Positions 23,381 to 34,708 of a DNA stretch of 64,000 bases are shown piece after piece; within the stretch, counting starts at the first letter, position 1; every line of letters begins with the position of its first letter. Made by a program: the position numbers and the translations under genes. This DNA comes from Zanthoxylum bungeanum. Lineage: Eukaryota; Streptophyta; Magnoliopsida; Sapindales; Rutaceae. The notes beneath the pieces are model-generated. The model did no database searches. It saw only the letters and a program-made list of their open reading frames with translations, and was not told the origin of the DNA. The stretch spans positions 1-64,000 of the forward strand of contig SKCR01026796.1 in NCBI GenBank assembly GCA_019454045.1, given 5' to 3'.

Positions 23381-25000
23381 AAAACAAAAAACAATATTTA
23401 CTTTTTCTCTTAAATTTTGTTGAGTAAATTTGTGACGGGTACCACCACTCACCATTGTTAGACAGTTTCGTAGTTATTTTTATGTAGTACATGCAAATTA
23501 TTGTAATGTTTTCATAATCAGATCGGTTGTAGAATCGATGATGTAAAATATTCAATGGGTTACTAGTTCGATCGGTTGAATTGTGCCTAAAAAATCGATA
23601 AAGTCGGCTTACGTAATAAATAATTTTATTTAATTAAAAATTATAAATCAAAATCAAAATTAAAAAATGAACCTGTCAAGTCCAGTTCAACGATTTTGTT
23701 CGGTTTTTTCAGGATCAGTTTATTGTCTTTGGTTGGACCAGACTCACGACCGCTTCCCAATTCGATCGGTTGAATCGACCGATCCGATCCGATTTTAATA
23801 ACACTAGTTTATTGATATTGTAATTAGAAGTCCTTTGAAATCTTTTTTAATGCAGTCTTATTTAAAATTTATGTACCGTTTGGTGGAGAGTTCAGTGAGT
23901 TTATAAGTTAGCTTATACTCATATTGCAATATTTACAAACTAATTTACACTCTCAATCAATATTCTTTACCAAACTGTAGTTTAAAAATTTATTCTAAAA
24001 AATGATGAAGAGGTTGTTGTGTTTATTGGTATACATGCACAGTGGAAATTTTAAAATTATAATAACACTAAGAAACCCTAAACCCTTACAACAAGATTGA
24101 CATCATGCCTTGTGTTCATTATACCTTCTATGTCAGTCCACACCAATGTATTAGCATTATTTTCCCAAGGTGCTAAAGCCCTAATACGGATCACTGTATA
24201 ATTTCTTAAGATAATTATTGTCCCAAGTGCCCTCGAATATTTTTCTTCACGTAATTATTGTCCCAAATGCGCATGTTTGACATTATAGTCAAATGTTAAT
24301 TCAAATTAAATATTTTCTCTCCCAATATTTCATTTTCCATTTTAAATTATAAAACACTTAATATTTTATTAACTTTCTTTTCACTTTTTACAATTCCTAG
24401 TTGGGACAACAATCAATACTCAATATTGCAATCTACTATAATAATCATCAACTTAATTTGTAATATTATTAGATTATGCGTCAAAAAAGTCTCTCGAGTT
24501 GATTCTTTTATTAATATAAAACTTTCAAATTATTTACGAGATTAATGATAACTTAAGCTTTGATCAATGATTTCTTATTGTTAATATTGGAAATATCATA
24601 CATGAATCTATTTTTCCCCCAAAAATTCACCAAAACCAACATTATCAAGACCTTGTGCTACATGTTGAATTCATAATATTTATAAAAATTATTCTCACTT
24701 TTGTTGTAAGCGGTACCACTTCACATTTTAGTTCAAGCATATCGTTTATTTCCAAACAATTAATTCCATTAAGAATATTTAATACCCTCATTACTTGACT
24801 TGTCAATTCTGCCAAAAGACTTGTGAAAACAAATAAATAGACTAAAAATAATGTTATTCTTCAATGATCATTATTCTCCGTATTCCTAAAGAGGTGTGAC
24901 TTCGTGACATAAAGTTTAGGATTTGATTGCTCAAGTCCTAAGTTTAAATTCAGATGATACAATTCTTATAAGAGATTGAGACATCATGGGTTTTACCTGC

Positions 25001-25048
25001 TGCGTTTAAGCCCGTGTTGGGTGCTACGTTTAAGCCCGTGTTGGGTGA
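25001..25048. repeat. 24-bp tandem duplication
   Basis: Two direct copies of CGTTTAAGCCCGTGTTGGGT with a period of 24 bp. Confidence 0.8.
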
Positions 25049-25507
25049 TTTGGCAGCGAAATTTTCAATATTTTTCAAAAAAAAAAAAAACTTGTCCTAT
25101 ATATGTAGCATTGAAGTAAAATCAATATAGCGATTTCGAAACCAAACTGCAAAATTACGGTTCCGAATCCGAACGACATTAATAAAAAAAGAAAAATTAA
25201 TAAAATTAAATTAGTTTTAATTAAATTAATAAATATTACTATTAAAATATCAACATAATAACGATCTTCATGGTAAAATTTCGTACTTCACTAAATACTT
25301 CACTAATTCATTTTTATTTATTTTTTATTTTTTTTTATGTTCCGTAAAAGGAATCAGTGGTTCCGGTTCCTCAAAAAGATGAAGTAGAATCGAACTATAA
25401 ATTACGATTTCGATTCCGATTTCACTCGACTCCCGAAACCTCCGGTTTCAGACGGTTCAGGTTCCGGTTCCGGTTCTGGGCGGCTGATGTGAAATGTCAA
25501 AAATAAG

Positions 25508-25509
<2 letters not shown>

Positions 25510-25552
<43 letters not shown>

Positions 25553-25604
25553 ATAATATATATATATATTATATATATAATATATATATATATATGTATA
25601 TATA
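25510..25604. repeat. (AT)n microsatellite
   Basis: About 95 bp of nearly pure alternating A and T with a few slips. It can fold on itself as long hairpins. Confidence 0.95.
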
Positions 25605-25665
25605 AAATAAAATCAATGGATTCAATTAAAATGAATTTGTATCTAAAAAAAATATGAAATAAGTA

Positions 25666-26699
25666 TGTTGACGGCTGATTTTCGTTCAAGGGGCAATTCA
25701 GTAAAACCACTCTTTGAACAATCCTCTGCCAAGCAGTGAATTTGTTTGGTTTGTCAGGAACCAAAAGTAAATTTAGCAATAGATGAGAAAACACATAGAC
25801 AAAACTGAGAATTTAACGAGGTTCGGCGGAATGGATCCAACCTACTTCCACGGGCACAAGAGAAAGAAAAGTTTTTATTATGACCTCGGGTCGGACCAAC
25901 GTTTCTAATCTCTCGCTTACACGTCTGACCGATCTCCTACAAGTTTCTTCTTACAATAAGCTTTTTGCTTTCTTTTACCAGTGGAGAAAAAAATTACTCA
26001 ACCTCATACAATGAATTCTCAACTCCTTTATATACTAGGAAAAATTCTATTGTTACATTATTTTCGTGACATCAGCCACATGAACCTAACACTGCCGCGC
26101 AGGCTCTCTTCCCTAACTGTTCTGCAAAAAGTAGTCTTGCCGTCTGACACACTTACTCTCTGCCACCAGAATCTCGCCAGTCCAGCCTTTTTACCCTCTG
26201 CTACACGCTTCAGCCCATATGCCAGCCATGCACTTAAACTACTCAGACGCGGTTCCGTATGCCAGTGGTTAAACCTCTTAAATGCTCCCGTCGTATCAGC
26301 CGCTGGAGGCTCAAACTTTCATATAGGTCTTACGTCATCCATACATAAGTGCAAGATACTACAAACCCATCCTCGGTCCCCAGGTCAATATGCCGAGGTG
26401 AACGATGCTGAGCTCTTCCCGTATTCTTTACCAGGTCAGATCAGTAGTAATGGACTACCTCGGGTCGGCCTTCACAAATGCTCATACTGTAGAATCTGAT
26501 ATCTTCTCATCAGGTCAGGCTAGTATCCCAAGCTATCCAACTGGTTCAGTCCTTGGGTGCCTTTCCGTACCTCGAGCTCGGGTCCCTCTGTCCGACCTCC
26601 AATCCTTATAAGGACCTTGGACCATCTCTTTAGTGCAAACCTCGTCTAACCCTTCCTCAAGATTCTGAGTTCTTGGGGGGCTGAAAACCACCATCAATA
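25666..26699 (-). repeat. Solo Tat-type LTR
   Basis: It matches the LTR at 22448-23380 in order and orientation. It starts TGTTGACGGCTG on the plus strand and ends ACCACCATCAATA. No internal gag-pol adjoins it, so it is a solo LTR. Flanking five bases (AAGTA and TGCAT) do not match, so no target duplication survives. Confidence 0.72.
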
Positions 26700-28573
26700 T
26701 GCATCCCCTAGTTCTCGATATCAATAAGTAAGCGAGTTAAAACACACGCACACGTACGTACACACGCACGTATGCACACGCACACCAAACTCACACCACA
26801 CACACGAGCGCGCACGCACACACATACAAACATACACACGCGGACGCACACACGCGCACACTATCATATATAATTGATACTAAGTGGGTCAATAAGTAAT
26901 ATTCATAAATTGATATTAAATAGGTCAGTTAATCACCCATTTATCTTCGTGTCGAGTTATGATTTTGATTTTTGACACAATTATTAAATGAGTTTGTTGG
27001 ATGAGCTTACATTTGTCATGACACGAAACTGGCACGATAGGAAGACGACCAGCTAACACATTTTGCTACCTCTATTTTAAACCCGAAATATATATAAATT
27101 ATTAAGACTAATACACATTAATAATTCATTACAAACTAACAAAATACAGTACAAAACTTATCATAAGATGCCACTAGAGATGGAAATCGGTTGGGATGGG
27201 TCAAACTTTGACGATTTTAGTTTTAGCCTGATTATAGATTTCAGAGAAAAAAATTATCTCAAATTTTGATTGTGATTTGGATTTTTAAGTAAACAATTGA
27301 AATTCAAGACAAAAAAAAAATTGTCATAGATTATAACTCGATTTTTAATCCAAATTCTACCTCGATTTTTTATTTGGGATAAAAAATTCATAATAAATTA
27401 TACAGGATCTCGAATCCCGCACGAAGGGAGGATTCACCAGTGGTGGAACTACATTCATGTTAATAGAGACAATCGTCTCCACTCAACTGAAATTTTATTA
27501 ATATATCTCCTAATGAAAAATATAATTTATTAATTAAATAATTTTAATTTATCCATATAAAAATTTATTTATTTATTATTATTTTATTAAATATAAGTTC
27601 AGACTCTGGCATTGATTTCATCCCTAGGTGAGGAAAATCGTATAACATGTCGTACATAATTTTTCGAAGCAAACGACATGCCAGACGCGGCCCCCAAAAC
27701 ACCCTATTCACTATTAGAAGATCTGTCATTTTCTTTCTATATGACACGTCGGTTCGAAGAAAAATGATAAAAGACATGTCATACTTCTTCATTAAAGAAA
27801 TGGCATGTCGTGTGTCTTCAATCCATACAGGCGCTTGAACGCGCGTGCTTGCGTGTAGGCACTTGTGGACGCAAGTGAGTGTACGTATAAGCGTGTGATG
27901 TGCATGGGAGAACATGAAAATATGTGTTACGCGTGCAAGCAAGTGGGACTCATGTTAACATATGTCGACGTATGTGGGTCTGTACTGACATCGTTATTAG
28001 AGATTTCGGTGTATCTTGCCTTGATGTTCTTTATTTTTATAACTTATTATTATTATAAAAGAATTCCATAATAATAAATTATTTTATCATGAAAACTTTG
28101 TGTTTATGATTTGCTTATTATCTCAGTGTCACTTTTTGTTTATTATACTGATATTATTTTCTTATATTTATTATAAGAAAATAATGGCAATAATAAGGAT
28201 GACTCCCTGTGTAATAATGACTGGCAGACATACTAAGGGTTTCTCAATTGCTTCTAAATCTGGAAGAGTATAAGATGCATGAAAATGATGAGATAATCTC
28301 CCGCGTTATCAACGTTAATGAAATGATGTAAGAGTTAATTTGGCAATGCAATTGGATTAGGAAAAATATCAGAGTCTATCTACTATGTGACACTCTTCCT
28401 GAGATGTGGCATAAACCGATTACGGATATTCAAGAATCCATAAGGCAAGAGTTACAGGACATTAGTGTTAAGTATAGTGTCATATTAGAGAGGTTTCCGG
28501 TTTAGTATATTAGACATTGAACAAAAAGAATGACGACCCCCCTATGATATCCCAAAGTTATCGTCGTGGTCAT
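26700..28573. other. Spacer with CA-rich tract, no clear gene
   Basis: It holds a CA/CG-rich simple repeat (26745-26870), AT-rich sequence, an 11-bp inverted repeat (ACGACATGCCA at about 27672, its complement at about 27800) and, at about 28250-28510, plus-strand scraps that weakly recall a copia gag. Nothing here supports a gene call. Confidence 0.4.
26745..26870. repeat. Imperfect CA/CG-rich simple repeat
   Basis: Alternating ACAC, ACGC and CACG words (for example CACACGCACACGTACGTACA) over about 125 bp. Confidence 0.9.
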
Positions 28574-29900
28574 TGATAAGTGCATGAAAATGTATTTTGA
28601 ACGACACTAATTCAGCTCTATTGTTAAGTATTTAATCTTAATTATAGTTTATTTTATGTTTTGTTATTAGAAAGCAATGGAACATGAATATTGGAGCAAT
28701 TGTACGTGTTTCGGGACCTTATGGACGCATCGAAAGCACGCGGGAAGAGCAGAAACACAGAATCGGCAAATCCAAAAAAAACAATTGGCGCCGTGGAGCC
28801 TCCTCAACATTGCTCCATATAACTTGGCCAAGAGTTGGGCGCCGCAACTCCACTTTCTGGCGCTGCGGCCCCCCAGAAGATGCCCAGAAACTTAATTTAG
28901 TCGTGTTTTACATGTATAAGGACTCCGAGACTTCCCTATATATACACAAGCTCGTCCAAAACCCTAAAAAAAAGAGAAGAAATACACAACAAAGAGTTTA
29001 AGTCACATATTTGAGAGAGAAGAACGAGGAAGCTTTATGCCAGACAAGATGTCTCTCCGATTTTTTCAGGCTATGTCTTTCTTTTATATGGAGAACTAAT
29101 CTTCTAGGCAAAGATAGGGATGAACTCGTATATTTAACTCTTATATTCATATTTTTGATTCTTGAATGATCTTTATTGTTTAATACAATTGGTATCTCGT
29201 TGTTCTTTATTATCTTTTGATTATAATCCAGAGATTGTATTTTACTAATTTGCATATAGGAATAGTCATGTTTTTCTATATGTGATTGGGGAATCCAGTT
29301 GTGACTGGTATTGTTGTTTTATGAGTTAATCTTCTGCTAAAATATTGCATGTGGGTATATTGTCGACGTTAGATAGATCATAATGATAACACAGTGCGCT
29401 GTTAACATAGAGAAAGTAATTCATCGATTACCTTAAAATTTAATGTGTTTTAAATTGAAATATCTTCCGATTGTTGGTTTGGGAAGTGAAACCCTCAATT
29501 GAGTAATAAAAGGAATCAATTACTGAATATAGTGACTTGATACAAGAGAGATTCCCGACGCTTTACTGCTTTTCTCTGTTGATAATTCCTACATATTTTT
29601 CATAATCTTTAATCTAAACTGTCAATTCAATCATTTCTTTAATTAATTTATTGCTGACGTTCGTACTAAGTGATTCAGTTCATTCGTAACGATCTGTCTG
29701 AGGAATCGACACCCCAACTATATTGTCAATTCAATCATTTAATCTAAACTGTCAATTCAATTATTTTCTTTAATTAAGTTATTGCTGACGTTCATACTAA
29801 GTGATTCGGTTCATTCGTAACCATCTCTCTGAGGAATCGACATCCCAACTATACTGCGATAACCGCAAGTACTTTTTGGACGTAATTAGTCATAAATTTG
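28574..29900 (+). repeat. Putative LTR fragment starting TGATAAGTGCATG
   Basis: The start TGATAAGTGCATGAAAATG resembles starts of long plant LTRs, and the stretch has no open frame of note. The expected ...TTATCA end was not found, so this may be a truncated LTR. It contains a tandem duplication with a 130-bp period (29604-29862). Confidence 0.35.
29604..29862. repeat. Tandem duplication, 130-bp period
   Basis: AATCTAAACTGTCAATTCAA starts at 29611 and again at 29741. Both copies run through ATTGCTGACGTTC, CTAAGTGATTC and GAGGAATCGACA to CCAACTATA. Differences are few. Confidence 0.88.
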
Positions 29901-30108
29901 TTTTAAGATTTCAATGATTGCCAAAGTACTGATATGCATTTCCCCGAGAGTTTAAGGATTAAACAGAGCATCCTATACATCTACATAGGATGAACCTCTC
30001 GACTCTTCTAGATGTTGCCCATCCTCTTAAACCATCATTCCTCGAGAAATTTGATGGTGTTCTGTTTGCAAGTGTGGCTAATCCCCGATGCATGTATTCA
30101 GTGAATAA
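29901..30108. other. Short spacer, nothing recognised
   Basis: No open frame or known motif. A small hairpin (ATCCTATA ... TAGGAT) is present near 29970. Confidence 0.35.
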
Positions 30109-30265
30109 GGGTGGCAACGGGCCGGGCTCGGGCCGGGCTTGTCAGCCCGGGCTTTGACAAGCCCGGCCGAGCCTGGCCAACAAAAAAAAAAGCCCGGCCC
30201 GGGAGTCTTCCGGGCCGGCCGGGCTGGCCCGACTCGGGCCCGGGCTTTTTTGGGCCCGAAATTTT
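30109..30265. mobile_element. GC-rich hAT-type terminus (truncated)
   Basis: GGGTGGCAACGGGCCGGGCT followed by repeated GGGCCGGG/GCCCGGCC words is the usual look of one end of a plant hAT element. The sequence is extremely GC-rich against AT-rich neighbours. The opposite end and any target duplication were not found. AT-rich sequence to 30436 separates it from the next element. Confidence 0.55.
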
Positions 30266-30436
30266 GAAAAAAAATTAAAGAAGTTAAAAAAATTAAAAAA
30301 ATATAAATATAAAATATATTTACACTACAAAGACAATTTATAAATAAATCACAAGTTTCATTGATAAATTAACAATTTAAATGCTAAAAACAAATAAAAA
30401 TGATACAAACATATTTAAATATATATATATATATAA

Positions 30437-32782
30437 AAGTTAAAGGAGAACAAGCTCTACGTGAAGAGAGAAATGCTCTTTTGCTCAAGAACGCATTAAG
30501 TTCCTTGGGCACATTATTGAACAAGGCGTATCCGAATGGACATGGGGAAAGTAAGGGCGATTCGTGAGTGGAATACCCCAAGCAATGTTAAAGAATTGCG
30601 GTCGTTCCTTGGACTCACCAACTATTATAGAAGATTTGTAAAGGAATATTCGAAGAAGGCAGCACCTTTGACTGAGCTACTAAAGAAAGAAGTGACTTGG
30701 GATTGGTCCGACGCCTGTAAAGAAGCCTTCGAGAACCTCAAAACAGCTATGGTGGAAGATCCGGTACTCGCACTCCCTGATATTGGCAAACCATTTGAAG
30801 TTCAGACGGATGCTTCAGACTTTGCAATGGGAGGGGTGTTGTTACAAGATGGCCATCCCATCGCTTATGAGAGTCGTAAACTTTCTGAAGCAGAACGACG
30901 ATACACGGCGCAGGAGAAGGAACTTTTGGCTGTGGTATATTGCTTGCGGGTGTGGAGACACTACCTATTGGGGTCGAGATTTGTGGTAAAAACAGACAAT
31001 TCTGCAGTTATCATTCCTCACCTCACACAGCCGAAGCTCACTCCGAAGCAGGCTCGATGGCAAGAGTTTTTGGCTGAATTTGATTTTCACTTCGAACACA
31101 AAGCGGGATGTTTGAACCAGGCAGCAGATGCTCTGAGTCGGATGTCTGAGCTCAATCATTTGAAAGTGTTAGCTAACTTATCCTTCAGCACTATCTCTAC
31201 GCCAATCAGAGAACTTATCCGAAACAACCTGGAGAAAGACCCTGTGTCCAAGGCACTTTTGAAGCTAGTGAAAGAGGGCAAGGCTCGTCGATTCTGGTTC
31301 GAGGATGGACTTTTATGGACAAAAGGAAATCGCCTATATGTTCCGAAAGCTGAAAACCTGCGGAAGACCCTTATGAAGGAATGTCATGATACCTTATGGG
31401 CTGGCCACCCTGGCTGGCACAGGACGCATGCCTTGCTGAAACAAGGGTATTACTGGCCACAGATGCGGGACGACGTGACAGAATACACGAAGACTTGCCT
31501 CATCTGCCAGCAAGACAAAGTAGAAAAATTGAAGACCCCAGGGTTGTTGGAACCTTTAAATGTTCCATCTAGACCTTGGGAGAGCGTCTCTCTGGACTTC
31601 ATTACCAACCTTCCAAAAATTGGTGACCTAACCATATTTTGGTGATTGTTGATAGGTTTTCTAAGTATGCAACGTTCATACCAGCACCCGAAGTATTGCA
31701 AGGCGGAAGAGACTGCAAGACTGTTCTTTAAGCATGTGGTGAAGTACTGGGGAGTACCCAGACAGATCGTGAGTGATCGGGACCAGAGATTTGCAGGCAC
31801 CTTTTGGTCAGAACTCTTCAACCTACTTGGCTCGCAACTGAACATGTCGACAAGTTATCACCCCGAAACAGATGGCCAGACAGAGAGATTCAATGGGATG
31901 CTAGAAGAATACCTACGCCACTTTGTTAGTGCCAACCAGAGGAATTGGGCACAATTACTTGATGTCGCCCAATTTTGCTTCAACTCTCAGAAAAGCTCCG
32001 CCACCAACAAAACTCCTTTTGAAATTGTGATGGGTCAGCAACCCCTACTCCCACACACAGTGGCCGAGTATTCGGGGAAGAGTCCACGAGCTTTCAACTT
32101 CACGAAGGAATGGAGAACCAATGCAGAAATTGCCCGAGCATACTTGGAGAAAGCTTCCGCGAGGATGAAGAAGTGGGCAGATCAGCATAGGAGACCCCTA
32201 GTATTCCAACCTGGGGATTTGGTGCTAATCAAGTTAAATCCAGAGCAGATTCGATTCAGAGGGAACAAAGACAAGAGATTAGTGAGAAAGTATGAAGGAC
32301 CTGTTGCCGTTCTCAAGAAAGTGGGTAAAGCTTCGTACAAAGTCGAGACTCCTGCGTGGATGAAGATGCACCCGGTTTTTCATGTCAGCAGGCTGAGACC
32401 TTTCCATGGAGATAGTAGTGATACAACCCGTAACCAATCACAAAGACCAGAGGTGAAAGAAGCAACAACGAAGAGAGCCACAAGGAGCGTTGAGGAGATC
32501 GTGGCAGAAAGAGAGGCGACCGGAAACCAGCGACAGGGAAAGGAGTTCCTGGTGAGGTGGAGAAACTTAGGAGATGAAGAGACGAGTTGGGAGAGAGCCG
32601 AAGACCTCCAGCAGTTCAAGCAGCAGATTGAAGACTTTCTAGTCCTCCAGCATCACGACGACAGAGCCGAAGACCTGCAGCAGCCTCAGCAGAAGAGTGA
32701 AGATTTTCAAGCCCGCCAGCACCAAGGCCAAGAACAAAGGAGGAGCAGATCAACCATGTCAACGAGGACGTCGACAAATTAA
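30437..32782 (+). pseudogene. pol: Chromovirus (Ty3/gypsy) pol: RT end, RNase H, integrase, chromodomain
   Basis: The frame is nearly open from 30536 to 32782. In order: RT thumb ([16 protein letters not shown]), RNase H ([51 protein letters not shown]), integrase zinc finger ([28 protein letters not shown]), catalytic core ([35 protein letters not shown]), the HPVFHVSRL tail and a C-terminal chromodomain (EFLVRWRNLGDEETSWE). Two one-base shifts, before 31636 and near 31690, cancel each other, with a TGA at 31643 between the halves. The 5' part of the element (gag, PR, most of RT) is missing upstream of 30437, where AT-rich sequence takes over. RNase H and integrase complete reverse transcription and insertion, and the chromodomain may guide targeting. 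Confidence 0.92.
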
Positions 32783-32793
32783 GTGGGGGAGGA
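32781..32793 (+). other. Polypurine tract of the chromovirus
   Basis: AAGTGGGGGAGGA directly precedes the LTR start TGTAACG and follows the pol stop. Confidence 0.75.
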
Positions 32794-33322
32794 TGTAACG
32801 TGCTAACACCCCAAGCTTGTCCAGGGCCAATGTCTTGCCCATGGCCGCTTGTGTTGTGGTGCTAGTGTGCACTATTGTAATTTTCCTATTTTATTTTATT
32901 TTCTATTTAAGGGGGGGTGACAACTCAAGCATGAGGTTGTTTCCTTGTGCCACTTTTGTAATGTCTTTAAAAGCTCTTTAGGGGGAGGTGACCCGGGCAC
33001 CTTAGAAGGGCCTTGGCCACCAGCATACTAAGGGCTTCAGCTGTGTACTCCCTCGCCCTTAGTTGGCTTGTTTAATGAAAGATGCTCCTTTTGATGTTTC
33101 ATTGTTTTGCCCCAATGTGATGCTTGAATGCTATGCTGTAAAGCTTGAGTGTGTGCTAACAACGTACATTGACCTTCCATTGCTTAATAATGTTCACAAC
33201 TTGTTGATGGCTAACCTTGAGCTTGTCCTTGCAGGCTCAATTCTAGGCTGACTTGTTAGACATTGTGTTAACAAGTGCCGCACGGACCTAACTTGGTGAT
33301 CCCAAAAGTTTGGCCCGTGACA
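32794..33322 (+). repeat. 3' LTR of the chromovirus (529 bp)
   Basis: It starts TGTAACGTGC and ends CCCGTGACA, an imperfect inverted repeat. It lies in the place expected after the polypurine tract. The next bases (CATGG) begin the AT-rich repeat, so the element inserted into that repeat. The matching 5' side is lost. Confidence 0.75.
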
Positions 33323-33327
33323 CATGG

Positions 33328-34090
33328 CTTTATCTAGACAAATGAATGCTCGTTTTAAAGGCTATTACTTTTGCATACACGTTATTGCATGCCTTGATAA
33401 TTTATTAGAGCCACTTTTGAAAACTATTTCTTGAAAGAAAAATATTATCATTCAATTTATTCTAGCCGCGGTTTAATATTTTGCTCTACTTTTGGAAATC
33501 ATTATTTCATGATTTAAACAACATCTTCCATTAGGTGAAAAAATATTTACTTTAGGTTGAACACTGTCATTCATGGAGGTTTATGACAGTTTATGAGTAA
33601 ATGAAGTCACAATTTTACTTACGGATGTGAACCACATCTTATAATTCTTCTTTACATGATCTAAGATAGCTCAAGTGGTTTGATAATCTAAATCAAATGG
33701 AGACAAAGCTCCAACAAAGGAACAAGCTTCTCAAATGAGCAAATGATATAAATTAAGAACAAATTTAAGCTAGATTATGATTTAAGTAAGTTTGAGCTCA
33801 ATGATTGATCAAAGAATGATAAATGAATAGTTTGGAAAATGTTGATCAAGGGAAAAGTTGCCTAACACTTCAGTTAGTTTTTGGGCATGATTTTATTAGC
33901 CTAAACACTTTATTCTGATAGTTTTGAGAATGATTCGATTAGTTTTCAGACTATATTCTCATCTTCTTTAGGACTTAATCAATGATAATCCACAAAATCA
34001 TCATTTCAACAAATGAATGCACGTTAAATAAAAAGGAATAGCCTTCGTTTTGGGGAAAAAAAACAAAGGAACAAAACAAAATAATTTTTT
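33328..34090 (-). repeat. AT-rich dispersed repeat, copy 2 (reverse)
   Basis: Reverse complement of about 6700-7475, including the CCGCGGCTAGAATAAATTGA block. One terminal part is missing because the chromovirus LTR abuts it. Confidence 0.85.
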
Positions 34091-34708
34091 TCATTATGTA
34101 TTAATTTATAATTAGAGTGTGTTGGAATTTTAAGGGTAGTTTGGGATGTTTAAGTGATAATTTTTCTAGTATGTAAAGTTGGCTTGCTTCACTCACTACA
34201 AAAAAAAAAAAAAAAAAAAGGTCTTTAGCATCTAAATTTTTCGATGCTAAAGTACAAAGTTTTGATGCTAAAGGTTATTAGTGTCGAAATTTTTCAACGC
34301 TAAAACGTGGACAAGAAAGACAAATAGCGTCGGAAATGGTGATCGGACGGCTGCGAAACTTCTTTACTCTCTCATGCTCACACTTTCTCTATCTAACTGT
34401 TTCTCACTCTATTGCTTTCATTTTTCTCTCTACATGTTCATTGCAAATTGCCCAAATTCCCTATGTCAACATTTCAACACTATGCTCATCACACATTACT
34501 CTTGAATCATGTTAAAATCCAAATAAAAGCTAAGATGTTGTATTAATAGAAAGTTGTGGCATTAGTAGGGTAATGAGTAGGTGGTAATTTTGTTTGTTTG
34601 AATGATTTAGAGACAATAAAACATATTAGGTATGATAAAAAAAAAAGTGGTAGGGAATTAGTTAGGCTTGTGTCAACTTGGTTTTATTATATAATATATA
34701 ATGTTACA
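34091..34708 (-). repeat. Chromovirus 3' LTR remnant with orphan CACTA-like end, copy A
   Basis: The minus-strand LTR start TGTAACATTATATATT is at 34708, right after the pol 3' end. Lower in coordinate, CACTACAAAAAA at 34194 followed by TTTAGCATC/GATGCTAAAG subterminal words looks like the left end of a CACTA element. No matching right end was found. The LTR end could not be located. Confidence 0.5.

Larger units (their letters stand above)
23381..25665. other. AT-rich spacer with a few repeat scraps
   Basis: No coding sequence was recognised. Around 23560-23590 and 23750-23790 are TTCGATCGGTTGAA words in a hAT-like GC-skewed context. A tandem duplication lies at 25001-25048 and GGTTCCGG-rich sequence at 25435-25490, followed by a long (AT)n tract. 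Confidence 0.4.

Noticed and set aside
25402..25794. 130-codon frame across the (AT)n tract
   Set aside because: Runs of Ile/Tyr come from the AT microsatellite. No coding evidence.
25981..26499. 172-codon plus-strand frame over the solo LTR at 25666
   Set aside because: It lies within an LTR shared with two other copies that do not keep the frame open.
28677..29001. 105-codon frame as a host gene exon
   Set aside because: No domain, no splice context, and it lies within an LTR-like stretch.
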